Part shown: piece by piece, positions 47,306 to 58,333 of the stretch
How positions within the stretch are numbered: the first letter of the stretch is position 1
Layout of the letters: each line of letters starts with the position of its first letter
Assembly (NCBI GenBank): GCA_963969495.1
Contig: OZ018326.1
Coordinates: forward strand, 178,539,497 to 178,603,496
Source: Ceratothoa steindachneri
Taxonomy: Eukaryota > Arthropoda > Malacostraca > Isopoda > Cymothoidae
Direction: 5' to 3'
DNA length: 64,000 nucleotides
The notes under the pieces: generated by a model
Seen by the model: the letters and a program-made list of their open reading frames with translations, nothing else
Database searches by the model: none
What the model was told of the DNA's origin: nothing
Translations under genes and position numbers: made by a program

Positions 47306-47357
<52 letters not shown>
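47306..47357. repeat. (TA)n microsatellite, left of the Penelope-like element
   Basis: About 26 TA units. Together with 48428-48494 it brackets the Penelope-like element. Confidence 0.97.
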
Positions 47358-47361
<4 letters not shown>

Positions 47362-47607
47362 AAAATTAATGCAATATCGCAAGAAAAGATGAGGAATTAA
47401 ACCACATTCTCCGAAGACAATTTAATTCAGAACAGTTTCGGTGTATCTCACACCCCTTTTCAACTGACACTGGATAGAAAATATAAGAAAAGTGCATACA
47501 AGCATAACACAAGGTCAAGTCGTGAAAGATCCCCTCTTTTTTCCTCAATCCCCTACTTGTGGCTAATCGGGGGGGGGGGGGGTAGGCCTAAACATATTGA
47601 AGGGCTG

Positions 47608-48105
47608 ACATTATACTGTTTTGTTTATTTGCTTTCTTATTACAGGATTAAAAGAAAATTGACCCTCAGATAGATTTAAATTAGGAACTAACGATATCAA
47701 GCTCGATTCCACGATTCTTCTCTTAACATAGTTAGTCGATTTAAATACCATTTTACTTCCATTGAAATCGTTCGTATGATTCAAGTCTCTAACATGGCAA
47801 AATATTCCACTGCTTTCGCTGCCTACTCTAATATCTCTTTTGTGTTCGTACAATCTCTTGTCTAGATTTCTCCCCGTTTCCCCAATAAACTTTATGGCAA
47901 TCGTTGCATGGTATTGCATATACTCCTATGTTATGATGTTCTTTGGGTTTCCTGGCAATCATCAATTGGTTTAAGGAATTATTATATTTAAAGGCTAGAT
48001 TAATACCCGCTTTTCCAAATATGTCCTTTAAACTATTCAATTTATTATTGTTTAATCCAGTAACTTTAAATATGTGGTATTCAAGTCAATTTATTTTATT
48101 ATATC
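47608..48105 (-). pseudogene. GIY-YIG endonuclease domain of a Penelope-like element
   Basis: Two overlapping frames join near 47850. The first reads LNSLKDIFGKAGINLAFKY, QLMIARKPKEHHN, then GVYAIPCNDCHKVYW, which is the G-I-Y half with the conserved I-P-C-x-x-C of Penelope endonucleases. The second reads FIGETGRNLDKRLYEHKR (Y-I-G half with the catalytic Arg helix), SSGIFCHVRDLNHTNDF, and KRRIVESSLISL, where the Glu is the metal-binding residue. It ends at a stop near 47611. A single frameshift lies between the halves. This enzyme nicks DNA to start target-primed reverse transcription. Confidence 0.88.
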
Positions 48106-48307
48106 ATTTTCTATTATTTTTTTAAATCACACTGGATAGTATTATTGAATTCTATATATTGTTATTATTGCTTTTACTTTAATTTTAATAATTGTCAATT
48201 TTATTATTTTAACTTGCCTTCTCCCGCTGGTTTAGCCATTATTTAATGCATTCTTTTAACTGTAACCAATTAATGTTCTTTCCCCTTCTCATTAGTCGAC
48301 ATAGTCG

Positions 48308-48340
48308 CTGAAGATGGTCCTAGTAAAGGTCCGAAACGTC
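48308..48340 (+). ncRNA. Hammerhead-ribozyme-like core (tentative)
   Basis: CTGAAGA (48308-48314; fits C-U-G-A-N-G-A) is followed by a weak hairpin (GGTCC...GGTCC, with a U-U mismatch) and then GAAACGTC (48333-48340). ACGT is self-complementary, which fits the dimeric minimal hammerheads described in Penelope-like elements. Stem I would be GTC/GAC with a mismatch next to the core. It lies on the strand opposite to the GIY-YIG frame. Sequence logic only, unproven. Confidence 0.4.
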
Positions 48341-48424
48341 GGACCAATAAATGATTAGTGTAATCACCTGGGTCTTCATATTTCTGCTACATATCAGATT
48401 CCCAAGGAACAAATCAATTACCAG

Positions 48425-48427
<3 letters not shown>

Positions 48428-48494
<67 letters not shown>
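48428..48494. repeat. (TA)n microsatellite, right of the Penelope-like element
   Basis: About 33 TA units between the Penelope-like element and the palindromic MITE. Confidence 0.97.
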
Positions 48495-48496
<2 letters not shown>

Positions 48497-48498
48497 TA

Positions 48499-48643
48499 GA
48501 GGGAGGACATTTTTCATGCAGGATTCATTGAAATCCAAAGCAACGGCTGCATTGTGAATGCTATAAAGAAGCTGCAGTTAAAAATAAACAATGCAGCCGT
48601 TGCTCTGAACTTCAATTAATCCTGCATGGAAAATGGCCCCCTT
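48499..48643. mobile_element. Palindromic MITE (about 145 bp)
   Basis: Arms 48500-48554 and 48589-48643 are inverted copies at roughly 85% by eye, sharing catgcaggatt and caacggctgcattg. The spacer is 34 bases. It lies within (TA)n DNA, so the target site cannot be defined. No coding capacity. It is probably mobilised by a Tc1/mariner transposase given the TA context, an inference only. Confidence 0.85.
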
Positions 48644-48644
48644 A

Positions 48645-48660
<16 letters not shown>

Positions 48661-48715
<55 letters not shown>

Positions 48716-48716
48716 T
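48661..48716. repeat. (GA)n microsatellite
   Basis: About 27 GA units with one interruption (gaaa). Confidence 0.97.
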
Positions 48717-48724
48717 ATTATAAT

Positions 48725-48772
48725 ATATAAACTTTTGAACCTTTAATTTTTTAAAGGTTTAAAAGTTTATAT
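48725..48772. repeat. Near-perfect 22-bp inverted repeat
   Basis: Arms 48725-48746 and 48751-48772 match at 21 of 22 positions around a four-T loop. A further small hairpin, TGCCATAC/GTATGGCA, lies at 48817-48835. Neither is followed by a terminator-like context in this eukaryotic setting. Confidence 0.9.
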
Positions 48773-49555
48773 ATTGCTGAATGGAATGTCTATTCAGGTC
48801 GCATTAATGGCGGATGCCATACGCTGTATGGCAGTCGGTCCTCACTTGTAAATAAAAGCCTTTCTAATGAGTGTAAGTCGGTTGTAAAGCTTCTATCAAT
48901 TTTTTTTCTCTTTGATAGATAACTAGCGGGACCGAATCATCAGATGGTGACGAAAGATCCAAAAACATCGTTTATAAAGCTTGTGTTGGCTTAAAATATT
49001 AAAATATTTGGGCAGTAAATATATATTTTTTAAAATTAGGTTTGACGTAGTTCTCGAGTAACTTTGCCCATTACAGCATCTATAGAACAGAAATATCTTT
49101 GCTCTTTATCACAAAGCCGCAATTTCGAGAAACGTCTTTCCACCTCCGTAAAAAAACTTACAGTTATTGAATGTCTTTATTCAGCACGATGGATTAAAAT
49201 TTCGTTCTGCATTGAATAGACGTCAAAACTAATTTCTTCAGAAGTTATTTCACTTTAATAGTTATATTTTATAAAACCCAATTATATACTATATCTCATT
49301 CTACCTTTTCCTGTATACTACTGATAATAAGATGAATTTTTCAACCTTGTTTAATTAGATGTGTGCAATAATTAATAGACTAAATACCACATGTAATGAA
49401 ACCGAGATTTACATTAAGAAACTAGCGAGAAAATAACTCTAGCCTGTAAAGTGTAGTAGAAAGCGGAAACAATTTCAATGTGTCAATAAATATAGTGGCA
49501 GATTTTTTTATCACTTAGATTAATTAATTAACACATCTTTTAATTATAATTATTA
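48773..49555. other. No recognised gene
   Basis: Apart from the small hairpin noted above, AT-rich DNA without a readable motif. Confidence 0.45.
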
Positions 49556-50560
49556 TATATACAGTAAGGCGACACAAGTATTTGCAAACTTAAATTTGTA
49601 AAGTTTCTGAAATATTTCGTGATTTCGTCTGGTTATAAATCTAACAGGAAATTTAGTCAACCTATATTTAACAAAATAAATCCAAATAAGAAATATTTTT
49701 TTGTATATAACAACATTTACTATTAAACAAAATTTAGCAAGTGACAAAAGTATTCAACCAATAATAATTTCAGTAATTTAATATTTCGTGGCTTCACCAT
49801 TGTTTGCAATAGCTGCACCAAGACGATTCTCATAGGTTGATATTAGCTTTCACAATCATTTCTTAATATTTTGTTTCACTCTGTTACGCAAATTTCTCTG
49901 AAAGAGATTGATTTTGTTATTGTATAAGGGTATAAGGTTTATTTTTCTCTTCTTAAACAATTCCTGAGTTAACTTTGCCTTGTCTTTAGAACTGTTTTCC
50001 TGCTTAAATATCCATTGTGGTTGGCTGTAGCACTCTTTGCACAAGCGAGCAGCCTTTCCACCAATATCTTTGGATACGTGGCGCTAAATATTTTCCATCA
50101 ATGATGTGGATTTCTCGTGTGCCATGTGCAATATAGCAGCTTGAATACTTACCTCTTCCGTGCTTCACAGTTAGGATGCTTTTCTTAGGATCATAGGCAT
50201 TTTAATCCGCCCTCCAAACATGCAAGCATCATTTGTGTCGAAAAGGTCTATCTTAGTCTCATCTGATGTTCTCTGGCAAATTTTGAATGGAACGTTACAA
50301 GTTTTTGCCAAGAAGTTGAGTTTTGCGGGATTTGAAAGAATGCAGATCATTACGATTGAGCGCTCTACTAAATGGTGCTTTTAATCGCTTTGTAGATCTT
50401 TTATATTAACCATTGGATTATCTTTTTATCTTTCGAAGCATTTACCGTCAAGAAGATAGTTAAACTTGTGAAGAAAACCGGCTCTTGGCAAGTTGGAGGT
50501 ACTGCCATACTGGTTATTATAGCACCTACAGTTGTATAAAGCACTCATGTTCAAAAATAG
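49556..50560 (-). pseudogene. Tc1-like transposon relic (second copy type)
   Basis: Reverse-strand motifs in order: CNVPFKICQRTSDETKIDLF near 50270, quoted for S-D-E-T-K (first catalytic Asp), DACMFGGRIKM, GTREIHIIDGKYL near 50110, PTTMDI with AGKQF (second block, lost), EEKNKPYTLI, and a C-terminal tail ANNGEATKY near 49800 with a stop, then AT-rich DNA. The left end may be the terminal repeat cagtaaggcgacacaagtat at 49560-49580, with cgcc/aagtattc echoed at 49740-49756. No right terminal repeat was seen. The C' LTR element begins 320 bases further on. Dead copy. Confidence 0.75.
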
Positions 50561-50882
50561 TGCTATAGGATAATCAAACTAAATCTTAATTAAATATTTG
50601 CTGCGAATAGCTTGAAGAAAATCTTTGAATATTAGCATTGCTCAAAACAAACGTTCATCTCCTATGGATTCCTACATCAGTTTCGTTTATAGAAATTTCT
50701 CGAATCTTGATTCCTACACAGTTAATCAAATTTATAAGATTTTGTTGGTTTAATAACAATATTCTCGCATATTCTGAGAATAGTTAAATACTTTGATCAC
50801 CTTCTAAATGTTATTTATTAACAATTGTCGTTATATATATAAATAAATCTGTATTATGTGTATTTCTTTTGTTAAATATATA

Positions 50883-51799
50883 TGTCGAGGTTTAGTGAAT
50901 GTGTAATCCCAGTCCCACTTACTGGACATATATTTTATTACCGCACCATTGTGAAGCAGAGGTAAAAAGTGTATCCAACACACCTACCGTAGCCACTTCC
51001 GGTGAATAAGAATAACCCCGGTGCTTCCCTTTTGATCAAAATTAAGAGGATGATCCCCTGAGTGTGTCCCAACTAAGTAAAAGCTAGTCATGGATTGACC
51101 GGTGTAATATTGAGATTTAAGCCGAGTAGATTGCTTATGAATTGACAAAGGATCGTCCAAAGTAGTTAAACACACAGCTACAAAAATAATCTTTAATGTA
51201 CATGAATTTGGAATAAGCAACAGCGTATATAGGTCTAAATAGAATTAATCTTTGCACTAAATAAGTAATTCTACAAAAATGTCGTGAGGATTATACTTGA
51301 AAATTACTCATTAGTATGCTTGCGTCTTAATGGCACCCGACAGGATTAATAGAATAGTTTTATTGAATTAAACACTGAATTAAGCACTTTTAATACGCGA
51401 GGTTATGGGTTTGGGATGGGATTTCTAGTTCAAATAAACTGGTGAAGTTAGTGAGAGGGGATAATTCAATTTAACGATACCTTTGAATTCGTAAGTATTT
51501 TTAAGAATCACGGTGAAGATCTTCTTCTGGTAACGATGATCGCTTTAGTCCGGCCGTCCTACGTTACCGAAGGAGAAGGTAATCCTAGACCAGTGATATA
51601 ATGATTCTATGCCGGATCACGAAGGCGAGCCAAACTGTGCCTCAAATCGGACTTCTTCTTCTTCTAAGTGACTGTCCGATTATTCGGCTCCTAGAGTGGG
51701 TAGCCAAAACCGATTACCTAGCTACGTCTAGGGTAATCCGCAGAGGGAGGTCCTGTGTAACCTCTAACTCTGAATGGGGCGGGGGCTGCGAGAAGTTTG
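50883..51799 (-). repeat. 3' LTR of C-prime, 5'-truncated
   Basis: Matches 52673-53582 of the other LTR, ends TCGACA (read on the reverse strand) at 50883. Its left (5') edge is the joint with gag at AAACTTCTCGCAG. Confidence 0.85.
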
Positions 51800-52263
51800 C
51801 CTCATGCGGCAATACGATCAAAATTTCTCTCAGGCTAGGGGAGAGTAAAGGGAGAAGGCAACTTACTCCATCGGATTCAATATCCCATCCATTTACTTGG
51901 AATATTTTTTCGAAATGTGTGAGGTACGTAATGAAGTCCTCATTTTCACGATGGTGAGGGGTAGTTTGAGAGCAGGGGCTTGAGGGTGCTGACCTCGGGA
52001 ACCAATTGAACTTACTTTCAATTGTTCACTTCTTAATTAACGTTCATGTTGACGAATTCTTTCCCGTTCTTCGTGTTGTAGTTTTTCCCTTTCAAAATCT
52101 TACTTCCGTTTTGTTCTTCTCTATCGTCCTTCCGTTTTTGCTCTTCTCTCTTTGCTTCTCTTTCATTCCTTTGTTCATTTTGGACGTACTCAATGAGTTC
52201 CTTACCCTCCAGTACGAAGGCTTGTCCTTGCTTGTGGAATGTTTCGAAAGATGTGGAAACCAT
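51799..52263 (-). pseudogene. gag of C-prime, truncated
   Basis: The ATG at 52263 begins MVSTSFETFHKQGQAFVLEG and KELIEYVQNEQRNE, nearly the same as gag of C, followed by the charged repeat EREAKREEQKRKDD. After a shift it continues with a part parallel to SIGSRGQ and PALKLP of C, and ends LREILIVLPHEA where the LTR joint lies. Thus only the N-terminal region and the start of the second conserved block survive. The purine-rich charged segment also yields spurious frames on the forward strand. Confidence 0.85.
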
Positions 52264-52529
52264 TTTATCGATCTAAAGGTAAGAATATGCACTGGGGGAG
52301 TTGCTTTGGCGTAACATGTTAAAGGAAAAAGGGGTTATTATAGTTCTATACCAAAACGTGGTAGACAAGAGAAAACAATTTACAAAAACAAAACAAGATT
52401 AGATAATCACCCTAACCTAACTAATTTTGGGGAGCCCAAATCAAGAATTGCTGTTAATATTTGAGTATTTGGACTAATTTCGACGTTGGCAATTGTTTGA
52501 TTAAAGTGTTGACATGCACACAAGTTTAT

Positions 52530-52672
52530 AGATGTTACTTTTATTGATAACCTCACACGCCTGAGACGCCTTATATAGGTCAAGAGGTTTTAGTGATAAC
52601 CCCACACCCCTGATATCCATTAGATAGGTCGAGAGGTTTTATGATAACCCCACACCTGACACCACTTATATA
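52530..52672 (-). promoter_or_regulatory. Repeated primer-site leader of C-prime
   Basis: Read on the reverse strand, three ~48-base units follow the LTR. Each has the pattern TATMTAAKG, a primer-like core (TGGTGTCAGG, GGATATCAGG, GCGTCTCAGG), then GTGTGRGGTTATCA and TAAAA. Only the first is a full primer site (52655-52664). Confidence 0.8.
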
Positions 52673-54083
52673 TGTGGAGGTTTAGTGAGTGGATAATCCC
52701 AGTCCCACTTCCTGGACATATATTTTATTACCGCACCAATTGTAGCAGAGGTGAAAGTGTATCCAACACACCTACCGTAGCCACTTCCGGTGAATAAGAA
52801 TAACCCCGATGCTTCCCTTTTGATCAAAATTAAGAGGATGATCCCCTGAGTGTGTCCCCACAGAGTAAAAGCTAGTCATGGATTGACCGGTGAAATATTG
52901 AGATTTAAACCGATTGAATTGCTTATGAATTGCCAAAGGATCATCCAAAGTAGTTAAACACCCATAACAAAAATAATCTTTAATTTAAATTAATTTGGAA
53001 TAAGTGACAGCGTATATAAATATAAATAGAATTAATCTTTGCAATGAATAAGTAAGTCTACAAAAATGTCGTTGGGATTATACTTCAAAATTACTCACTA
53101 GGATGCTTGCGTATTAATGGCACACGACAGAATTAATGGAATAATATTATTGAATTAAGCACTGAATTAATCACTTTTAATACGCGAGGTTATGGACTCG
53201 GGATGGGAATTCTAGTTCACAAATAACCTGGTGAAGTTAGGGGGAGGGGATAATTCAATTTAACGATACCTTTGAGTTCGTAAGTATTTTGAGAATGACG
53301 GTGAAGATCTTCTGGTGACGATGATCGCACTTAGTCCGGCCGTCCTACGTTACCGAAGGAGAAGGTAATCCTAGAGCGGTGATATAATAATCCTATGCCG
53401 GATCCCGAAGGCAAGCCAAACTGTGGCTCAAATCAGACTTCTTCTTCCTCGAAGTGACTGTCCTATTTTTCGGCTCATAGAGTGTGTAGCCAAAACCGAT
53501 TACCTAGCTACGTCTTGGATAATCCCCAGAGGGAGGTTCTGTGTAAGCTTTGACTCTGAATGGCGGGTCCTGCGAGAAGTTTGGCACCTACAAGTACCGT
53601 GACGGCGACAACCAATTCCCCGAGAAGTTCGTTCCTTGCAACGGACGTACTGTTTCCTTTGTGGAACGAGCTCCACTTACGCTCAACGTAGGCCAAGGTC
53701 TTCTGTTTAACTCCAGGGAGAAGTTTCCCTTTTATTTCTCTCACGAGCAGAAATCGAGAGAGAGCACCGACTTCTCATAAAATCCTTATCGCTGCGTGAA
53801 TAACCTTTTCATCTGCTACCAGACAAAGTAAATCTTTCACATCTTCGAGCCACGTCACAGTTTTCAACGGCACGAAAACTCGGACCTTCATCAGCTAGCA
53901 GGTGTCTTCTAGCGGCAGACATTTTCCTGAACAGCCGTCTCGAATTTGGTTGTCTCGAAGGCGCAACAAGGGGTGGGGGAGGGAATTCGAGGTCAAAGGT
54001 GAATTTGGAATACTGGAGGGATACGCAGCTTGTGTCGAAGTATTTCTGCGTACACTAACGTACGTGGTATTTAGACTTCTACA
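52673..54083 (-). repeat. 5' LTR of C-prime
   Basis: Aligns with 39030-40406 over its whole length. Starts TGTAGAAGTCTAAAT at 54083 and ends CCTCCACA at 52673. Frames inside (for example 53508-53780) are not genes. Confidence 0.88.
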
Positions 54084-55020
54084 ATATGATTACTGAGTTT
54101 CCTCTTAGTCTTCTAACCAGCTGAAATAACAAAATATTTACAAAATATTCAAAATCTAGGTATGCAAATACTTAAGTTGTCTCACTTAATATTTCTTTAT
54201 CAATCTATAAATTATTTCATCATTTATAACCAATGATCAAATCCTTAAAATCTAGAATTCTGCAATAGAGTGAGAAAACCAAGCTAGCACTCAATGAGAT
54301 TATTTTGGCCTTTTCCTTACGTTTTTATAACCCTACAATCTACCAAGTTAATTTTCTGTTCCTTTCGTTCACTTTTTCATTATTTGCATTAAACCATAAT
54401 CTGTATAAATAATGTGAACTTTCCATTGTATCATTTACCTATTCTTTTGTTCACTTGCGGTTGCTGTGGAACCGTAAGCGAAGTATAAATATTAAAGCCA
54501 ACACTACGAATTGGCAAATTTATTCTATTTGGACGTTTCGTACATCATCTCTATAAATCTTCGGCAATTCTGGCAAAATTACATATACCCTGAATACATT
54601 AATAAACACTATATTCATATTGACCAAACTTTAAGAATATCTATCCAAGTTAAGAAAGAGTAAAAACATAGATGAATAAAACCACCATATAAATCATATC
54701 GAGTTAAGGGAAACAAGTAAAAATAAACATCATAGCTAGTAAGGCAAACAAATGAATACAAAATCTCTTACCAGTTGAGTATCACTGAATTAAACGGTGA
54801 TGGAGATATTATTATTGCAGGGTTAAGAAACAGTAGTTTAAATAACTGTCTGAGAGGTGGTTGGTTGTATGTATAATAAAGAAAATTACTTGGTCAAATT
54901 CTATATAATTAATAGTGGCCTGAGGACTGACGATAACTTAAGTTTTGGGACAGAGCTTGTGAATATTTAAAGACTCATAATATCTAAATCATGATTGTTG
55001 GAGCACACATCTAGAACACA
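54084..55020. other. No recognised feature
   Basis: AT-rich DNA with no supported feature. Confidence 0.5.
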
Positions 55021-55022
55021 CA

Positions 55023-55071
<49 letters not shown>

Positions 55072-55072
55072 G

Positions 55073-55153
<81 letters not shown>
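55021..55153. repeat. (TC)n microsatellite
   Basis: About 65 TC units with two short interruptions (gta tg near 55068 and ttt near 55087). The Ser-Leu frame through it is an artefact. Confidence 0.97.
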
Positions 55154-55156
<3 letters not shown>

Positions 55157-55394
55157 ATAGAGTTACAAGATACAGTATAATTTTGTATCGATGAATATTC
55201 TGTGTTTGGTGGAAACGAAATTTTTATTGGGAGGGGCCACCATGTTTGGTGCTCCTCAATTGGAGTTGAAGATTGGTTTTACCCATGTAGATGGCTTGGC
55301 AGTCTGCACGCAAAAATTTTACACACCACGAGTATCTAAGAGTGCAGTGAGTTTTTCTGTTGATCGATGCGCTTATCTGTGGCTCTTTCTACGG

Positions 55395-55905
55395 TTCAAG
55401 TTTCTTTTTACATAACGCCTGGCACGTTTGTGCTGTGTTTTAATTTTGTCTGTTGCAGTGTTATTGCCTGTGCTCTCACCATTTGCTGTGTTGGTTTTTT
55501 GTGCCTTTAAATATTGTTTACTACCCTGCCCGCCTTAGCTTTGTAAGTCACTTGTTACCGGTTTCCGTTCGTTTGTTTGTGTTGAATGCTCGAGTGTATC
55601 GTTGAATTGTGTTCCCCCAAATATGTGTGCTTGATCTGCTATTGTTCAAGTTATCTTTTTACATAACGCCTGGCACGTTTATGCTGTGTTTTAATTTTGT
55701 TTTATGCAGTGTTATTACCTGTGCTTTCACCATTTGCTGTGTCGCTTTTTGTGCTTTTAGGTATTGTTTATTAGCTTGTCTGCCTTAGCTTTGTAAGACA
55801 CTTGTTACCAGTTTCCGTTCGTTCGTTTGTGTTTACTGCTCGAGTGCATCGTTGAATTGTGTTCCCCCTAATATGTGATGTGTGATTGATCTGCTATTGT
55901 ACATG
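55395..55905. repeat. Tandem duplication, 2 x about 250 bp
   Basis: Units begin ttcaagttWctttttacataacgcc at 55395 and about 55645. They share ctggcacgttt, caccatttgctgtg, gccttagctttgtaag, and ctcgagtgYatcgttgaattgtgttcccc. They differ by a few percent and small indels. No coding signal. Confidence 0.93.
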
Positions 55906-56202
55906 TTCATCTTATCAGTAAGTAACTCTTTGTCATTTATTTATTTGTTTTTCCCTCACTATTCTTTGCTTTCTGCTCTTGGAGATCCCATTCCCAGAAA
56001 TTCTTATAAATTATTTGTCAAAGTACACAAAAATTCTAAATGGGTTTGCTTGGCAAAACCAAAATAAATCTTGGAAAAGCTTGAAAAATAAACGCCATAA
56101 AAACGGGATCTCATTTGTTACAAATCAAGTTTTTAATAAAGGGATTAGATTTAGGTTATTCACGATGGGATTTCAACAAACAAACGGAAGTTAAGTATGT
56201 TA
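55906..56202. other. No recognised feature
   Basis: AT-rich. Short complementary strings (gagatccc near 55981, gggatctc near 56107) are too weak to call an element. Confidence 0.4.
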
Positions 56203-56524
56203 TTTTTCATCATAAGCTCCATTAAAACACCTTTTCAAGTGATGCCACAATGCATTTAAACCATTTCTTTAAAATTGAGTCTTCTGAAAATCAAACCAAG
56301 TTTTAATATTTCTTTTTAACATAATTAACAGAAGACAAACGAGTGCTCTTCATGGAAACAAACAAAGAATTCGATTGGGATAAGGCATTCGACTTTACTT
56401 TCCAAATCATTATAGGGACTCGTTTTTCTTCTGTTGATTATGGTAAAAGAGCAATTTTTACAAATGATTTAAAAGGATAATATCATCAGTTAAAAAATGT
56501 TTTAATGGAGCTATGGTTGAAAAA
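56203..56524. mobile_element. Foldback/MITE with long inverted repeats, TA target site
   Basis: TA (56201-56202) and TA (56525-56526) flank a 322-bp element. Its outer ends are TTTTTCATCATAAGCTCCAT and, on the other strand, TTTTTCAACCATAGCTCCAT, both running into TAAAACA. A second pair of inverted strings (cataattaacagaagac near 56320 and ccataatcaacagaaga on the other strand near 56447) shows the arms extend about 145 and 110 bases. No coding capacity. TA target duplication suggests a Tc1/mariner source. Confidence 0.85.
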
Positions 56525-57159
56525 TAAAACATGCACTTTTCTTTGTTTAATTCAATTCCATTTTTCCAGTAAATAGTTGACCACCACGTATTGCTCTAGA
56601 AAGAAAAATAATGGAATAAGAACAGCAAGGACGGCAAGTGGAACTTTCGTTCGTTTAAGTTAGGTAGGTTACATTCGACATTCGATCAGCATATTTATCC
56701 TCACTTAACCGAAACTTTGAGTGATGATATCCATGTAACAATATTTTGTAGGGCGTATGTTAACGGGATGCTTCTAATCTGTTCTGTCATCAATAAAATG
56801 TACATTGCAGATGTACAACTTTTTTTAAGGATATTTACATCGGGTTCATTATTCTTGAAAAGAGTAATTTATAGTTAGTTATTCATGACGTGGTGTTATA
56901 AAGTTAGCTATTTTGGACATCATCCAAAAATATTACCCACAAAGACGGATATTGGTTTTCTTTACCTAATTTACCCGTGTTAGTTCCTTATTCATTTAGG
57001 TTATCAATATACATGGCCTTGGAAAAGTTCTGTTACGCCCGTTTGTTTTTTTTATCAGTGGTTTACATGTGGGATTGAAAAAGTAAACTCAAACAAACTT
57101 TTCCAGCATTTTTCATTAAAACGTCTTTTCCACTGTGTACAGATTTGGCGAGCGTGAAA

Positions 57160-57560
57160 TGAAAAAATCGTTGTTCTTTTCTCCTGCGTGCGAAAAAAAA
57201 TAAGTCCTACATTGTCAATCGGCTCAACATCAGCCGTAGAACGTCCACAGAATCGCGCAGAAGCTAAAACCTAAGAAAACCTCAAAGATTGACCTCATTC
57301 AGCCAGACATCATGCATTAAACCGTTTGTCTGTAAAAATGGCCCTAGAAAATGATTTATGCTTAAAATGAATGCGCTTGCAAGGAAGAACATCTCGGTGG
57401 CCACGGTGTCCAGTGCCGTCAAGAAGGAGAGTGTCAAGAGTTTGAAGTGCGTGAAAAGCCCTCTTAAAATCACAACGAATGCTAAGAAACACAAATGTAA
57501 GATTATGTACCATATCGAAGCTTTTGCGGCACATGAGTTACAAATTTAATTGAAGGTAGA
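57160..57560 (+). pseudogene. Mariner-like transposase N-terminal fragment (type 1)
   Basis: The forward strand reads IVNRLNISRRTSTE near 57210, then KMNALARKNISVATVSSAVKKESVK in the 57367 frame, here noted for the second helix-turn-helix (S-V-A-T-V-S), and VKSPLKITTNAKKHK (family K-R-P-L-L-T). It matches the order of the copy at 16690-17560. The catalytic part is absent. A stop ends the frame at 57547. Confidence 0.6.
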
Positions 57561-58039
57561 AATGCTATATTATTCCTTTAGATTTTGAGTTATATGCACC
57601 AAACAAACTAGTAAACTTCTTTGGAAGAAAATAAATATTCAAACTGCAGCCCTACGCAATTAGGTGGCTAGAAGAATTCGCGTGATCCAGCAATGCAGAA
57701 AAGCTATTACAACCCTATCTACTTGAATATAAGGGAGCGAAACGGCTTTGGGCTTTTATGAGAAACGATCAATGCAAGTAAAAATGTTACGTCGGCCTTG
57801 GGAATAAAGAAGAGGGCCAAAAATATCCACATATCCTATGGGGGGGAAGGCCTGGCCTCTTTATTATAACTTTATTTTATTATTCTTGATCATCTTGCTT
57901 TTTCAATTGATTTTCTCTTTTAACGAATCTATTTACTTCTTCTTGACTGAAATTCCTTATTTCTCTAAGTTGCCCCTTCAAACATTTTTCTTGACTTACT
58001 ATTCTTCTTGGCTGGGTCGTTGATCTTCGTTTTTCTTTC

Positions 58040-58333
58040 TTAAAGCATCTTCATTTTTCTTCCATTTATCTTGTGGTGCCGATTTCTTTGATCCTTCTTG
58101 ATTCTCGTTGAGTTAGTCGTTGAAGTCGTTATCTTCCGTTTTTTTTCTCGAGGCGATCCATTTGTCTTGAGTCTAGTTGAGTGGTCCTTCAAGCGTTTTC
58201 CTTGTCTTCCGTTTTCTTCTTGAGGCGATCCATTAGCTTGATTCTTCTTGTTTCTAGTTGAGTTAGTCCTTGAAGCGCTTTCCTCCACTTCCGTTTTCTT
58301 CTTGAGATTTCTTCATAAAAGGTTGTGGACTTT
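58040..58333 (-). repeat. SINE body with about three tandem units
   Basis: Downstream (reverse strand) of the tRNA-like head the sequence is A/G-rich and made of roughly 70-80 base units that each contain aaaacggaag, a gcgcttSaaggac- or actcaac-type core and atggatcgcctc. A frame of 82 codons results from this composition and is not credited. Confidence 0.7.

Larger units (their letters stand above)
47358..48427 (-). mobile_element. Penelope-like element, 5'-truncated
   Basis: The interval between two (TA)n tracts holds a reverse-strand GIY-YIG coding region (47608-48105), and a hammerhead-like motif on the other strand (48308-48340). The reverse transcriptase that should precede GIY-YIG is absent apart from a possible short tail. 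The left part (47358-47600) has a G-run (47568-47582) and no coding signal. Both boundaries are inferred from the TA tracts. Confidence 0.7.
50883..54083 (-). mobile_element. LTR element C-prime (family C), internally deleted
   Basis: On the reverse strand: 5' LTR (54083-52673), leader with three repeats carrying the primer site, gag N-terminal two-fifths (52263 to about 51799), then a direct joint into the LTR, of which 51799-50883 remains. All of pol is missing. Flanks atata (50878-50882) and atatg (54084-54088) agree at four of five positions and may be a target duplication. It shares LTR, leader and gag with element C. Confidence 0.85.
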
